DNA from: Zarea fungicola
Taxonomy: Eukaryota > Ascomycota > Sordariomycetes > Hypocreales > Cordycipitaceae
NCBI GenBank assembly: GCA_900169235.1
Contig: FWCC01000193.1
Coordinates: forward strand, 124,001 to 188,000
Reading direction: 5' to 3'
Length of the DNA stretch: 64,000 nucleotides
The notes beneath the pieces are model-generated. The model had not been told where the DNA came from, made no database searches, and was given only the letters and a program-made list of their open reading frames with translations. The position numbers were made by a program, and so were the translations under genes. Shown here in pieces: positions 11,762-27,156 of the stretch (the first letter of the stretch is position 1; each line of letters opens with the position of its first letter).

Positions 11762-14166
11762 ATGACTTCACCAGAGGAAACTGCTGCAGGCCGCGGACGA
11801 CGGCGGTCATATCATGCATGCTTGACTTGCAGGTTTGTAAAATGAGCAGAAAGACATCTATTCACTCGGTCTGATGTATTAACTATTTTTTCTTCTTTGA
11901 CATGCAGACGCAAAAAAACCCGTTGCCCTGGAGAGAAACCCGCTTGTTCTAGTTGTGTCCGTCTGAAGCAGTCGTGCGCCTATCCACCAGCAGTGCGCAC
12001 GTCAAGAACCGGCAGATCAGTATGTGGTGAAAGCCATGAATCCCGCTACGCCTGTCTAACGAGATGAAGGAGGAGAGGCTTGCGCATCTTGAGGAGAAGC
12101 TTGATAGACTTCTTAACAGCAGGTTCGCATTCCCGACCGTAACACATGTGGGCTGTACAGCAACGCTAATACCTATACTAGACAAGATCACATCCCACTG
12201 CAAGAACAACCCAACGAAGAAAATATCGACGCATCTGAGAAATCATTTTCAGCAAGTCCTCCTGGACCAAATATTGTGCCCGGGCCTAGCACTATTCGAA
12301 CAACACCCCCGGCGCAGCCCTCTATCGAAATCGCGACCGGCGGAGGACCCGGCCCAGCAGACGTGGCTCTCGGAATCCGATTATACTTTGAGTACTGCCA
12401 TCGACAGCCTATTTGGTGTTTCGAATACGACGATGTTGGTGACTATAGTAAACTGTCAGAAGAGCTCGCTTGCAGCATCCTCGCACTTACGTCACGCTTC
12501 TCCCCGATGCGCGAGCGACTGTCAAAGTATACAAGCCATGCGAAGAGATTAATTATGCTCCGCGTTGCAAACAGTACTGTAGAGTTATCGACTATGGAAA
12601 GTCTTTGTCTTCTCTCTTATTCAGCTTTTATAGGTAAGCCTCAATTCCGCATGAGCAAAGCCATTCCGTACTGACCAGCCCAGATGGAAATGTCAGCCTG
12701 GGCCAATTTCATCTCGGCCTCGCATTCCAGCTCTGTCGATCAGCGATGCTTGATTTGGACTCGAGCTACACAATAAAAGATCCATATACGCAAAGAAAAA
12801 GAAAGCTGTTTTGGAGCTTGCAAGTTCTGGAACAGTCCTACGGCAAGCAAACAGGTCTCCTCAGCATCCCCACTGAAATATTGCGACCGTCCTACGCCTC
12901 TTCCGTATCTCGCGATATTGACCGAACAGAGACCGAGTCTAAACCTCCTCCGCTTCCAAGAGATGACCTAGGGCATTCTCGCCCGACACCTGATGAGCCA
13001 GGAGTTTGGAATACCAGTGTGCATCTCGGCTGGGTGTGGAGCAGGGTACGCAAATATGTATCGGACTGCGCTCGGAATATTTTCAACGAGCCGTGGCGCC
13101 GAGACTCCATGTACGGGTCTGTCATGGCCGATTTCATGGATGCCGAAAACAGGATCCCCATGTGCCACCGATATGACACGGTTAAATTCTATGAAAGAAA
13201 AGTCGACGATCTCAAAGTCAACCGCGAATATTGGACAACTTGGCTCAAGGAGCAGTTTACATATCACGCCATCCATACTGTCCTCAACCACCCATTCTTG
13301 TACATTATCGGGGCACAGCACAACTCTAATTTGGCGATCCCTAATACTTTTTGGCGGCGTTCCTCCGAGCTGGCTCTTATCCACTCTACTTGGATCGTAC
13401 GCCTAATCGACATGGTGGTGGACAAGCAGGTCCAGCTCATTGACCCATTCTTCGGCCATGTTGCTGCCATTGCAGCTACTGTCCATTTATACTACTGCTG
13501 TGCTGCGGCGGCGAAACTCAAGCACAAGTCTAACACGGACTTTGCAAAATGTCGAAGATTTTTGAAATGCTTTCTTCCATTTTCTCCTGCGTGTTCGGCA
13601 TTGGTATGTCCCACTTACATCACACCATAATTGAGTTTCACTAACACAACCCACAGGAAAAGAATTTAGACAAAATGGCACGGATTGCTGCTGGCTCAGA
13701 CACAATTGACGTGGAGGACTGGATGCCCTCGAAAATTTACCTCAGCGTTCCCCTCATGTGGGATATTTTACAGTTCACATGCGTCTCAGGCTCACCTGGA
13801 ATCTTCACCAGCGAGCTGGCACACGCCCCTCATCTTCGAGACGGCATGGAGGACCACTCCGTTCTGGAAATTGTTGTGGCAACATCTCCAGAGATTAACA
13901 TCAACACTGCGGATGGCGGACAGGAAGCACCGACTTTGTCATACAAGGCTTCAGTCTCGCCGAGTCAGCCTATGCTCACCACTGAGCCTGTTCCACTGGC
14001 TGATAATTTGACCCTCAACACTACGCCTTGGTTGTATGAAGATTCTTCTCAATTTTCTGGCTTTGGAGACATTGATTTATTGGACGCACAGTCGGAAGCT
14101 GGCGATGAAAATGGAATGATTTGGTGGGAGGGTGATGTGAATAATGCTTTGTTCAGCCATTTTTAG
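11762..14166 (+). CDS. Zn2Cys6 transcription factor, candidate cluster regulator
   Basis: A 707-residue binuclear zinc-cluster regulator. Exons 11762-11832, 11908-12019, 12064-12122, 12182-12633, 12684-13603 and 13657-14166; the frame closes at every junction, although the 12123 donor (GTTCGC) is weak. The zinc cluster (about residues 20-47) has C-x2-C-x6-C-x6-C-x2-C-x6-C and is split by intron 1. A short coiled coil (KEERLAHLEEKLDRLL) follows, as expected for a dimer. The middle region (from LGIRLYFEYCHRQPIW on) matches the fungal-specific transcription factor domain (PF04082). The C-terminus is acidic, with Trp/Phe residues typical of activation domains. It sits between the Rieske and dimethylglycine genes on the same strand, so control of them is a reasonable inference. 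Confidence 0.9.
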
Positions 14167-18015
<3,849 letters not shown>

Positions 18016-18802
18016 GAGTAGGGTGGTTGGTTTTTTTAGTTTTTTAATTAAAAAAAAAGAAAACAGAAGAAAGAAGCCGATCTCTCTCATCTCTCTTATC
18101 TTTGTTAATGCTATCGTATCGAAGGAGTTTTGCATCGTTGTCTATCATTGTCCATAGCTCATTCCAGCTTGGCTACCATCATTCACTACTTTCCATGTAT
18201 TGAATCTACCTATAGTTAATTAATTATTATTTTTTTCATAAAATATTACTTGAAATCACGACCGAGTAACACGATATCCGATTGTCGGAGATGGAACCGC
18301 TTGATACGCATCATGAGGACTACACTTGTTACGTTATATGGTGCTAATAATAGAAGCATGCCATCGAAGCCTTTATCGAAGCCCCCAGAGCCGTGCCTGT
18401 CCCTCATACTTAGCGCAATTCACCTGGTGGATGCCGACGCCACGCCTAATTCTAGGCCATTCCTACACCGGCATGAGAGATGCGCGGGGGCAACCCCGGA
18501 CATCGTGCCGCCGGAAGCCGTTCTCGCCTACACCGATATCGCCAGAGAAGACGGATCAAGAGTATTCCACGTGACCGGCTTGCGGTGCATCGCCCGTCAG
18601 TAGATGCCGTTGATTAGATGTGGATGACTGGATTAAAAGTCAATCAAGGCCGTAGTTGAGTTTGCCTTTGAAACAATTCATTGAACATCCCCGTCTGTGC
18701 CCTCTGTGCCCTCTGTATCGATTGGGCCTCGGCACAACGACCCCGCGCTGCAGCGATTAGAGACAGCGCACGAATCCTCTCGACCAGCGAATCGCCAGCA
18801 CA
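18016..18802. other. Intergenic: promoter of the sarcosine-oxidase-like gene
   Basis: No gene seen. A T-run followed by an A-run at about 18028-18065 may act in 3' end formation. The reverse-oriented shared element is at 18567-18578. Confidence 0.5.
18567..18578 (-). promoter_or_regulatory. Cluster element 3: CCGGTCACGTGG on the minus strand
   Basis: The plus strand reads CCACGTGACCGG, 225 bases before the ATG at 18803. It is the same composite element as the other two, in the opposite orientation and with G for A at position 4. Confidence 0.55.
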
Positions 18803-20243
18803 ATGGCACAGAATAATGCTTCATACATAATAATTGGCGCCGGCGTGTTTGGTGTTTCTACTGCTCTCCAATTAATCAAGAAATATCCGCATGCCTCTGT
18901 CACGCTGGTCGACAGAGATGCATTTGATGCGGACAGCCGTGTCGCGGCCTCGTGGGACTGGAACAAGGTTGTACGAGCCGATTACGACGACATTGTGTAC
19001 TGCCAGCTAGCTTTGGAGGCGCAAGATGTGTTCAACTCGGACCCTCTTTGGAAACCACATTTTCACGAAACTGGAATTTTCTGGATGTCCCGCGACGATT
19101 ATGCGGACGAGGTTATCCGCAACTACAAAGCCTTGGGCAGAAAGGCCGACTTGTCCAGCGTCTCAGTGAGCGAGGCTCGGAAGATGCACGGCGGCCTGTT
19201 TCAGCACGCCGACTACAATGGCGTCAAGAACGTACTCATCAACAAAACAAGTGGCTGGGTCGCGGCAGGCGACTGCTTGCGCAGCGTGACGCGAGCGGCC
19301 CTTTCGCTTGGTGTCAATTATGTGGTGGGCGAGGTTGACAGTTTGAAGCTCAGCAGCGATGGCGTATGCACTGGTGTTGTCACCAAAGCGGGCGACAGTC
19401 TTAGTGCATCCCATGTCATCCTGTGCACTGGTGCCTACACCCCGAAACTGCTCGAGCTTGCAGCGGCAAAGACTGGTGTAGCCGACCTCCGAGCCGGATC
19501 ACGCATTGTTGCTGGCGGTATTACAACTGGAATGACGACACTCAACGACAGTGATTTCGAGAGACACGAAAAGATGCCTGTTGGTGTGCAGTGGTATTCA
19601 ACTCATGGTACGTTGGTGATGGCTCGTCCAAAGTTCAGTGCTAATTCCAACCCTTGTAGCGCCCTTCATAGGCAGTCTTCCGCCAACACCAGACCGCGAG
19701 CTGAAATGGTGGGGGCAGACCATCTTTCGCAATACAAAAGAAATTGCTCCCGGCCGGCTCATCTCCATGCCACCACCCGAGGAGGACTACAGCCAGTGGA
19801 ACGTGTCTGAGAAGCTAAAGCATGACATTAAACATGCCAGCCATGTCTTTTATGGAGATTCAAGCAAGGATTGGAAGCTTGACAAGTATCGCATCTGCTG
19901 GTGAGCCCGAACCTACCCACTCCACGTCCCGATGAACACGGACAAGATGGCTTACACAAGATTCAACAGGGACGCATTCACCACAAGCTCGGACTTCATC
20001 ATCTCACCGCACGCAGCTGCCAAGGGGCTCTATCTCGCCACGTGCGGTTCATTCCACGGATACAAGTTCTTTCCCGTCTTGGGCAAATACGTTGTTCAGA
20101 TGCTGGAGGGTGACTTGTCGCCGGAGCTACAGCAGAAATGGGCCTGGGACCGCCAGCGCCCGGACCCAGCCATGAATCCTGACTGGCCTCGAGTGGAGAT
20201 GAAGAATTATTTGGATAATAATCTTATTAGTGCGAAGCTGTAG
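18803..20243 (+). CDS. Sarcosine oxidase / fructosyl-amino-acid oxidase family flavoenzyme, peroxisomal (AKL)
   Basis: A 439-residue FAD oxidase. Exons 18803-19607, 19660-19900 and 19970-20243, with the frame closed at both junctions. It has the FAD motif IIGAGVFG at the N-terminus, the family-typical SWDWNKVVRADY, and RICWD with the Cys that attaches FAD covalently in monomeric sarcosine oxidases. CGSFHGYKFFPVLG matches the C-terminal FAD-binding region. The protein ends in AKL, a valid PTS1 peroxisomal signal, as expected for an H2O2-producing enzyme. The family includes both sarcosine oxidases and fructosyl-amino-acid (Amadori) oxidases. The betaine-type neighbours favour sarcosine, giving glycine, formaldehyde and H2O2, but sequence alone does not settle the substrate. 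Confidence 0.88.
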
Positions 20244-21444
20244 TTGGTTCTGTTGTGTTTTAATACTCATGGGCACAGCGTGGCCGTAGCTCAGCATTTC
20301 TTTGCCAATTCCTATTCTTATTTTTTGGTGATTTTTTAGGGGTAGAGATGTACCGGAATTGTTACACCGTCGTCGGCTGAGGTATCCAAAAATCGTTCGA
20401 GGTGATCAAGCCGGTCTATCTTACCGACTTGTACCCAGGGCTGCCTGTATAAGTGCTTGAAGAGAGTTCCGCTTATTGCTCAGCCGAAGCAACGGTGATT
20501 TCGGACTGCAGAAGAAATCAACATGCATTCAATAGCTATTGTCCGCTTGGGGCAATCCGCCCAAGCAGTTTTTCCCTTTCATGCTCCAGAACCTGTCGTC
20601 GGTGCTGCGTACTAGCATGACCACCCAGGTGACCATTCTGGTATTATTAGAAGGAACTTGTGTGGGAGCTTTATTGGCCCAGATGTTCATGTTTCAACGG
20701 CCAACTAGTTACACTTGGCGTCTCGCCTGACAACCATTTGAGGCTTACAGACCAGCGGAGGACTTGCTCAATCCGAGGCCAGGATTCCCTGCTCAATCAA
20801 GCAGCATCAATATCGCCCGCTAAACACCGAGGATGGAGGCGGAGCTTTACTCGGCAATAGTAAAAATAGGCGATTACTTGAAACGCTACCTTATCTGTAA
20901 GCTCATGGTTAAATATTTGGTACAAACAATATTCACTACTAAAGATAAAAAGAAGAAGGAATTGTACGGTACTTGCTTATATTATGAAAATCTGATATGG
21001 AATATTGATAGTACATTTTATTTACAGTTTTGCGTATCCTATGAGGAGCATCGAAGCGCACCGCCTGATCTCGTCGTACTTGTCGCTTCACATCTTGGAG
21101 TATCGTTGTGTTCAAGTCTGGAGGAATAATAGTGGGACAGCCTATAGTGGCTCTAAAAGCCTCTAAATAACCTCCTAGGCTAGTTTTTAGAGTTATTATT
21201 ATTATTAATGCAATTAACTAAGCCTTATTATTATACTCTACTGCGCCAGTTCATTATAAGTCTCGATTTCGCGACACGCACTTGTGTGGCGTGGTCTTGT
21301 AGGCAGGAAGTTATCTGGGGCGTTTGCTCACCAGTTATTGGCGGCTTTATAGGCTCCGCCTCACCTATACTATTATAAGAATTGAGTCAATTGTGCTGCG
21401 TCGCGTCATTTTTGCCCGCTGGCCGCAGCAAGTCATCCGTCAAA

Positions 21445-21548
21445 TGAACTTTAATGTCTGTCTTCTTTAGGCAATATGAAGCGTGTCAGCCGTGAATGAA
21501 TTTTAATGTCTGTCTTCTTTCGGTAATATGACGCGTGTCAGCTGTGAA
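21445..21548. repeat. 52-base tandem duplication, two copies
   Basis: Copies 21445-21496 and 21497-21548 abut exactly and differ at 5 of 52 positions, three of them C/T. It lies about 380 bases upstream of the small secreted protein gene. Confidence 0.9.
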
Positions 21549-21794
21549 ATTCCCCGCCATGTCATTGCGTGGCCAACAAACGATGCTGGCTTGGTCAACT
21601 CGCGTCGGAGTTACTTATCAATCGCCAGTTCGAATGGCTAACTATTTCAGGGGATCCAACGGGTAATGCTTCGTGATCCGATATACCACACTGTCTAAAT
21701 TCCGAGCACTGATATCGGTAACCAATTGTCTAATTATAGGATTTGAGTGCACCGAAGAAACTATCCATTCGAGGAACACTGACTTACGGTAAGG

Positions 21795-21800
21795 TATAAA
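21795..21800 (+). promoter_or_regulatory. TATA box of the small secreted protein gene
   Basis: TATAAA, 129 bases before the ATG at 21929. Confidence 0.5.
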
Positions 21801-21928
21801 GCAAAGTAGAATCACCATTCAGGTTGGTTCGACAACAACTTCAAGCTTCTCATTCAATTACCTACACCGTCATCAGCATCATCGCTCAGAACAAACCTTC
21901 TCAACACCAAATCAATCAATCCACGACA

Positions 21929-22339
21929 ATGCGTTTCACTCAAGCTTTTTTCATTGGCACAGCCTTGGTGTCTTCCACCCTGGCAGACTTCCACATTATC
22001 ATCAATGATGAGTCTATCCAAGCCATTCCCTCAAACAAATACGACTGCCGTGCAATGGGTGAAGGCTTCGACGCATTTAAGAATGCCAACATTATTGCCG
22101 CCCTATCTGATTCAAACACTGGATTTACCAAATCTTTCTCGATGCATGGTAACCTTTGCGGTGTCACCAAGGTGAACTTCTTCCCGCAATCAGACGGAAC
22201 GCTCAAGGCGTTTGTCAACAACGGTGATGGATCTGTGCTAGCCACCTGCCATAGGAACGACAGGAAGAACACGATTCATTGCTCTGATGGCCAAAATTGG
22301 AGTGAGAAATTCCTTTGCGTCTCTTCTCTGTGCAAATAG
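21929..22339 (+). CDS. Small secreted cysteine-rich protein, effector-like
   Basis: A 136-residue, single-exon protein that I do not recognise as any named family. The first about 19 residues (MRFTQAFFIGTALVSSTLA) form a strong signal peptide. The mature part of about 117 residues has six cysteines (in DCR, LCG, TCH, HCS, LCV and LCK), enough for three disulfides, and no membrane segment. An in-frame reading extends upstream to 21824 but has no ATG before 21929. A TATA box and the small size fit an inducible secreted gene. Gene-poor, AT-rich DNA flanks it on both sides, as is common for effector-type genes. The function is unknown. Confidence 0.8.
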   Translation: MRFTQAFFIGTALVSSTLADFHIIINDESIQAIPSNKYDCRAMGEGFDAFKNANIIAALSDSNTGFTKSFSMHGNLCGVTKVNFFPQSDGTLKAFVNNGDGSVLATCHRNDRKNTIHCSDGQNWSEKFLCVSSLCK

Positions 22340-24605
22340 GAGGGCAAGATGGCACCGAATGCAGGGATTTAGAGTCAGCGGCTACATTTGTTGACTGCTG
22401 ACTCAAGGTGAGGCCTGCCCTAGATACGGGGTCATTGCGGCAGCCGTTGAGAGAAGAGAGACTTTGCTGTTTGTGGTTTGCTTTTCCTTGCCTTCTGATT
22501 TGCTGTATATAGAGGGGGTATTCCTCCCCCGGCTGCGGTTAGTTTTTGAATTGCATCAAGTTACCAAGACGCATACCTACTGAGAGACGCTTCTCTCAAT
22601 ACTAATACTGTACCTTGTGACTGCTTGTGGTCGTACCGACAACCTCGAGGTACGAACACTGTTAAGCATTCATTGATGTAAATGAGTCCACTATACTGGT
22701 TATCGTGGTCCTGGCGCACTTGTGAAGCTAATAGCCAGCAACTTACGCAGAATGTGCTGTCACAGTTTGTAATTGGCGACGGCATAAATTCTCGTTGCAG
22801 ATGCTGTACACATTTTTCACTGAGGATGTAGACAGATCGAGGCCCATCAGCGTGGGAATACGTGCGACCAAATAACAAAGTGCATTATAGTTTATTGACT
22901 ATTTTTTTTAGCTGCAATATTTATAATACAATTTTAATATTATAGGTGGCGGCTTTATTAGCACTTAAAAATGTAGTGTTTTGGCGTAACATGGGTGCCG
23001 ACGTTATAAGCCCCCTAGCCGCAGCTACCCTAGATACTAGATTGGTCTTCAACGTGCCTCCATGACGGGCTTAAATTGCTCAAACTCGGCTTGGAGAGCT
23101 GCAAATTACTTTAAAAAAAATACTTCTATTTTCCTTTACTGTCTCTTGATAGCGTAATAAAAAGGGCGAGTCCCTATCCGCTTCCTGGTCCTCTATGATG
23201 TGTGTATTTTTGACTCTTACGAGTTATTACAAGCGAATGGCCCCTTGCGATGCAGAGTAATGCCATCGCTGAATAAAAGATACAATACCATAGATTACAC
23301 AACATTTCTTGCCGTAATATGTCTCCTCATCATCTTAGAAGAACACATTATTAACATGGAAAAGCTTATGCATGGACTACCATATACAGACCAGAGCCAC
23401 TGTTAGATCGGCCTGCACCGCGAGTCAGCGAGTCATTTACCAGTAACCAGGACCAAGTCTCAGATCTGCTATGCTACGCGCCCGTGTAGATGCTATTATG
23501 CAGAGCGACAGTGAAGCAGCATTCACAAAAGTAAGCAGCGGTTGACCAATGGAAAACAAGTCAAAATTTAGTTATTGAAGCATAGGCGATCGCGAGGCGA
23601 TGGCCGGGGGCTTGCATACCAGCCACTGATGGCCGGACAATGATGGCCAATCACGGGCTGTCCTCATTCGTGGCCGGCCCTCGCCGCCCTGCAAGGCGCT
23701 GCATGGCGTCGCCATGATTAATTTGGGGCAATAACCAGTCAAACGGGCGCACTAGAGTGCCAATCTCTGTAATTAAAGACTAGAGTTGCTATCGTTTATC
23801 AGCTTCGGAATTATTACCTAATAGCTGGTTGGCCAAGACGAACGGACCAGGAAATATGACGTGGGGTGCATAACCAGCGATGGGTCGCGTGCTAATTCTG
23901 ACTGTGTTGGTGTGTAAGCGCAGGGTCTTGCTCGGTTTAAATCGGGAGCCTTTTGGACCCCAACAGGTATAGAGAAGCAAGATAGTGGTATGACTGACCA
24001 TTGCTGTGCAGCGAAGACCTATAACCGATGTTTTGATAACCAAGAACCGAGCCGGACGCCTGCTCATCGGGTGGCGCTGAGCGGAATCCGATACCGAACC
24101 CTGTGGACGCTTGGCTCCAAAGGTACCTGCGTATAGGATTCTGGAAGGACTGGGTCTTCAAAATAGTACACAATCAGTGAAGGCAGCTTCACCAGACTGC
24201 TAAATGGTGCATAACTCAATAATCTCGTTCTTTAAATGGAACTCAAGGAATGTTTCGGCAAAGTTTAGTCGAACTGTCGTGCGCAACCTGGTGGTCAACA
24301 AGTGGTGCCAATACAATGAGGTTCGCAATTAATTACACAGCAGCCCAATTTTTATACACTCTACTTCATGTTATCATACCCACTCATAATGCCAAGGGCT
24401 TGGGTCTGTAAGCATGAGACCCGCTAGCTGCGTGTAATATCATGTTTCGAAGATGGTCGGTTGTCTCAGTGATGCGTTGTCTAGATAAGGTAGGTGTCTG
24501 CGACAGTGACCTAGTATTTCAACCCAGCTGCCCCCCGCGTTCTTTTAGTATATTCCAAGTAGCATTCACAATTACTACGTTTCTTTAGGCATTACTCTCA
24601 TAATC
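22340..24605. other. Intergenic, 2.3 kb, mixed composition
   Basis: No gene I can support. About 22890-22960 is AT-rich with many TA steps. The sequence GGCGGCTTTAT at about 22955 recurs at about 21339, so both may be worn copies of one element. The overlapping minus-strand frames at 23.8-24.2 kb have no recognisable domain. Confidence 0.45.
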
Positions 24606-25559
24606 ATGTCTGACTTCCAAGGGCCCAAAATCGCCATCATTGGCATTGGCAAGGTTGGCGCTGCCGTAGCCTACTCCATCATCCACAAGCAAATCGCCAG
24701 CGAGGTCCTCATCCTAGATCTCAAGGAGGACTTCCAGGATGCCCAAGTCCAAGATCTTCGCGATTCGACTAGCTTCGGCATCTCACCACGCGTCCGCCCC
24801 GGCACCTGGAAGGAGTGTGGTCAGTGCGACATCATCGTCTTCACAGCCGGCACCAACCAAAAGGCCGGAGAGTCTCGCCTCTCTCTTCTCCAGCGCAACC
24901 TTGGCGTCATCCGAGGCGGCTTTGAGAAGATGGCGCCTTTCAAGGAGGACGCCATCCTGATCATGGTCACCAACCCCGTTGACATTATGACATACTTTGC
25001 CGTGAAATACTCGGGCCTCCCCGCCAGCCAAGTCTTTGGCAGCGGCACCATTCTCGACACTACACGCCTCAAGGATACCATTGCGCAGCGAGCCCAGGTT
25101 GCGCCCAGGGCTGTCCACGCCTACGTTGTCGGCGAGCACGGCGACTCACAGACCATTGCCTGGTCCAACATGGCGATTGGCGGCATCCCCGTCGACCAGG
25201 TCCTTCCCCTCGACGTCGAAGAAAAGCAAGAGGTCGCCGAGTTTGTCCGATTCAAGGCGGACAGGCTAAACAAGGTCAAGGGCGAGACGTCCTTTGGCAT
25301 CGGTGCCGTTATTTCCTCCATCTGCACGTCTGTTCTCCTCGACGAGCGCCACGTCCTCCCCCTCAGCCACTACCACAGCGACTACGGCATGTGCTTCAGC
25401 AAGCCCGCCATCCTTGGCCGCCGCGGCATCGTCAAGTCACTGGACATTGGCCTGGATGAGGACGAGCAGGCGTCTTTGGAGAGGTCGATTGCGAAGCTCA
25501 AGAGCGTCGCCTACTCGACCGAGAACCCAGAGCCCGTGGCCATTGAAAGCCGTCTTTAA
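24606..25559 (+). CDS. L-lactate dehydrogenase with peroxisomal C-terminus (SRL)
   Basis: A 317-residue, intron-less NAD-dependent 2-hydroxyacid dehydrogenase of the LDH/MDH family. It has the NAD motif GIGKVG at about 13-18 and the adenosine-binding Asp in LILDLKED. The substrate loop AGTNQKAGESR has Gln, as in lactate dehydrogenases, where malate dehydrogenases have Arg. DTTRLKD contains the substrate-binding Arg, and GEHGDS has the catalytic His at about 178. It should interconvert pyruvate and L-lactate. The protein ends in SRL, a standard PTS1 variant, so at least part may enter peroxisomes. The gene converges with an FNT-family channel that could move lactate. The only doubt is substrate breadth. 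Confidence 0.93.
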   Translation: MSDFQGPKIAIIGIGKVGAAVAYSIIHKQIASEVLILDLKEDFQDAQVQDLRDSTSFGISPRVRPGTWKECGQCDIIVFTAGTNQKAGESRLSLLQRNLGVIRGGFEKMAPFKEDAILIMVTNPVDIMTYFAVKYSGLPASQVFGSGTILDTTRLKDTIAQRAQVAPRAVHAYVVGEHGDSQTIAWSNMAIGGIPVDQVLPLDVEEKQEVAEFVRFKADRLNKVKGETSFGIGAVISSICTSVLLDERHVLPLSHYHSDYGMCFSKPAILGRRGIVKSLDIGLDEDEQASLERSIAKLKSVAYSTENPEPVAIESRL

Positions 25560-26039
25560 TTTTTTTTTTTTCATTGCATATTCTTTTCTAACGACTTTTT
25601 TACGGACCAGGAGCACTGTTTTTCGGAGCACAGTAGGAATAACCCCTAGACCTGTTAATATATATTCTCTATGTTGTATACCCAATTTTTATTTAGGCAA
25701 GCATGCAAGGATTGTGTGTAATGCGGGCATGCGTCTCGGGGAGACGAAATAATGACTTGATTGGAGGGCAGGTACGAGAACAAAACGAGTACAACGTTTC
25801 AACGATACCATTGTACGGTGGATACTAGAAAAGCGTGAGTAATATTGGATGCGTAGAATAAGCCGTGCAGCGGTGTGTCGGTCCCGTCTCACTCACGTCA
25901 CCATGAGTAAGTCAGTCTCGGAATTCTAGTCGGTTTCCAGACTAAAATCACAATAAAACATTTTTCTTTTTCTTCTTCCGTCACATGACCAGTAACCAAT
26001 CGCATTTTTGACATTGTAGAATAGAGAGAATACTCAGAC
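25560..26039. other. Shared 3' region between convergent LDH and FNT genes
   Basis: A 480-base convergent intergenic stretch with T-rich runs directly after the LDH stop. No further gene seen. Confidence 0.5.
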
Positions 26040-27156
26040 TCAGACACCGATGCTGCTGCTTTCACTGTGGCTCGCCTTCTCGTCGGCCCTGAACAGCTTG
26101 CCGTCGACACGAATTGGCTCCGGAATTCCCGTAAGATCCTGTATTATTACATTAGTACTCAACTAGGCAATAAAATTCCGAACAGGGGATAATGCGCATA
26201 CCAAGTACCAGTGAACAGCGGCGACGAAAACGCCACCGCCCACAATGTTGCCCAACAGGGCCGGAATCATGGACTTCCAAATGTAGTAGCCCACTGTGAT
26301 GGTGGGACTGCCCAGGAAAATGGCCATGGGGATAAAGTACATGTTGGCGACGACGTGATCGAGCCCGAGTGCGACAAAGGCAAACACGGGCCACCATATA
26401 GCGGCAATCTTGGACGCCACGTCGCGCGCCTGAAACGCGAGCCAGCATGCGACGCACACCAGCCAGTTTGCTCCGATGGCACGGATGAAGATTTGGTGCC
26501 AGTGAGGCGTGTACGCTTTTTTATCGGCAAATTTGATGGCCTCCTCCCGGTAGAGCTTGTCGTCTAGGACGCCGCCGTAGCCAATGACGATGCCGACGAT
26601 GAAGAGTGAGCCAGCCAGGTTGCCAAAGAAGGTGAGCGCCCAGTGCATGAGCATTTTCCAGACACTAATTCGACGATGCAATGCAGAGAGGGTGGTGTAC
26701 TAGAGATTAGCTCGGTCAGCTGCAAAAGAAAAAAAAAAGAAAAAAAAAAAGAGCAGTGATCGACAGATACAGCTGTTCGTGCGATGCATACCATGAAGCT
26801 GCCGGTACAGAGATCGGTGCCTGTCAATACAATAATGACAAGGGACAGTGGGAAAACCATGGCGGAAATCATCCGGATCAAACCTGGAGCATTTTCTTGA
26901 TACTTTAAAGATGGGGTACTTGGTTAGTTCCTGTGCGACTAGATTTGACGCCGATCTCAAGTACACGCACCCAAGGAGACGTGTTGATCACCAGGCACAC
27001 TGACGACGAAAATGCCAGATAGCAGCCGCCCATCACGGAGCTGATGAATATCTTGTCCACGCGCATGTTGGCCTTTTTGGTACCAACTCGAGAGCAAATC
27101 TCGGTGGTCTCCGTCGCCGTGTAGCCATTGATGTTGAATGTATCCGTGCCGGCCAT
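26040..27156 (-). CDS. Formate/nitrite/lactate transporter (FNT family)
   Basis: A 297-residue, six-helix membrane channel. Minus-strand exons 27156-26971, 26902-26792, 26699-26202 and 26138-26040, all phase 0. Intron 2 carries long T-runs (26720-26750); an earlier AG there would break the frame, so the TCTCTAG acceptor is used. Family signatures are GGCYLAFSSS, LTGTDLCTGSFM, FFGNLAGSLF, ANWLVCVACWLA, GLDHVVANMYFIPM (with the central conserved His) and GNIVGGGVFVA. FNT channels carry formate, nitrite or hydrosulfide, and some carry L-lactate. The fungal member NitA is a nitrite carrier. Because the neighbour is a lactate dehydrogenase, and no nitrate-assimilation gene is seen in the window, lactate or formate is a plausible cargo here (inference). 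Confidence 0.92.

Larger units (their letters stand above)
20244..21928. other. Intergenic, 1.7 kb, partly AT-rich with a tandem duplication
   Basis: No gene seen. About 20870-21010 and 21150-21240 are AT-rich and dense in TA steps, which may be an old mutated repeat. The 52-base tandem duplication (21445-21548) and a TATA box (21795-21800) are listed separately. Confidence 0.5.

Noticed and set aside
23925..23960. GGTTTAAATC resembling a tRNA B box
   Set aside because: The flanking bases do not form a T-arm, and no A box lies at the right distance.
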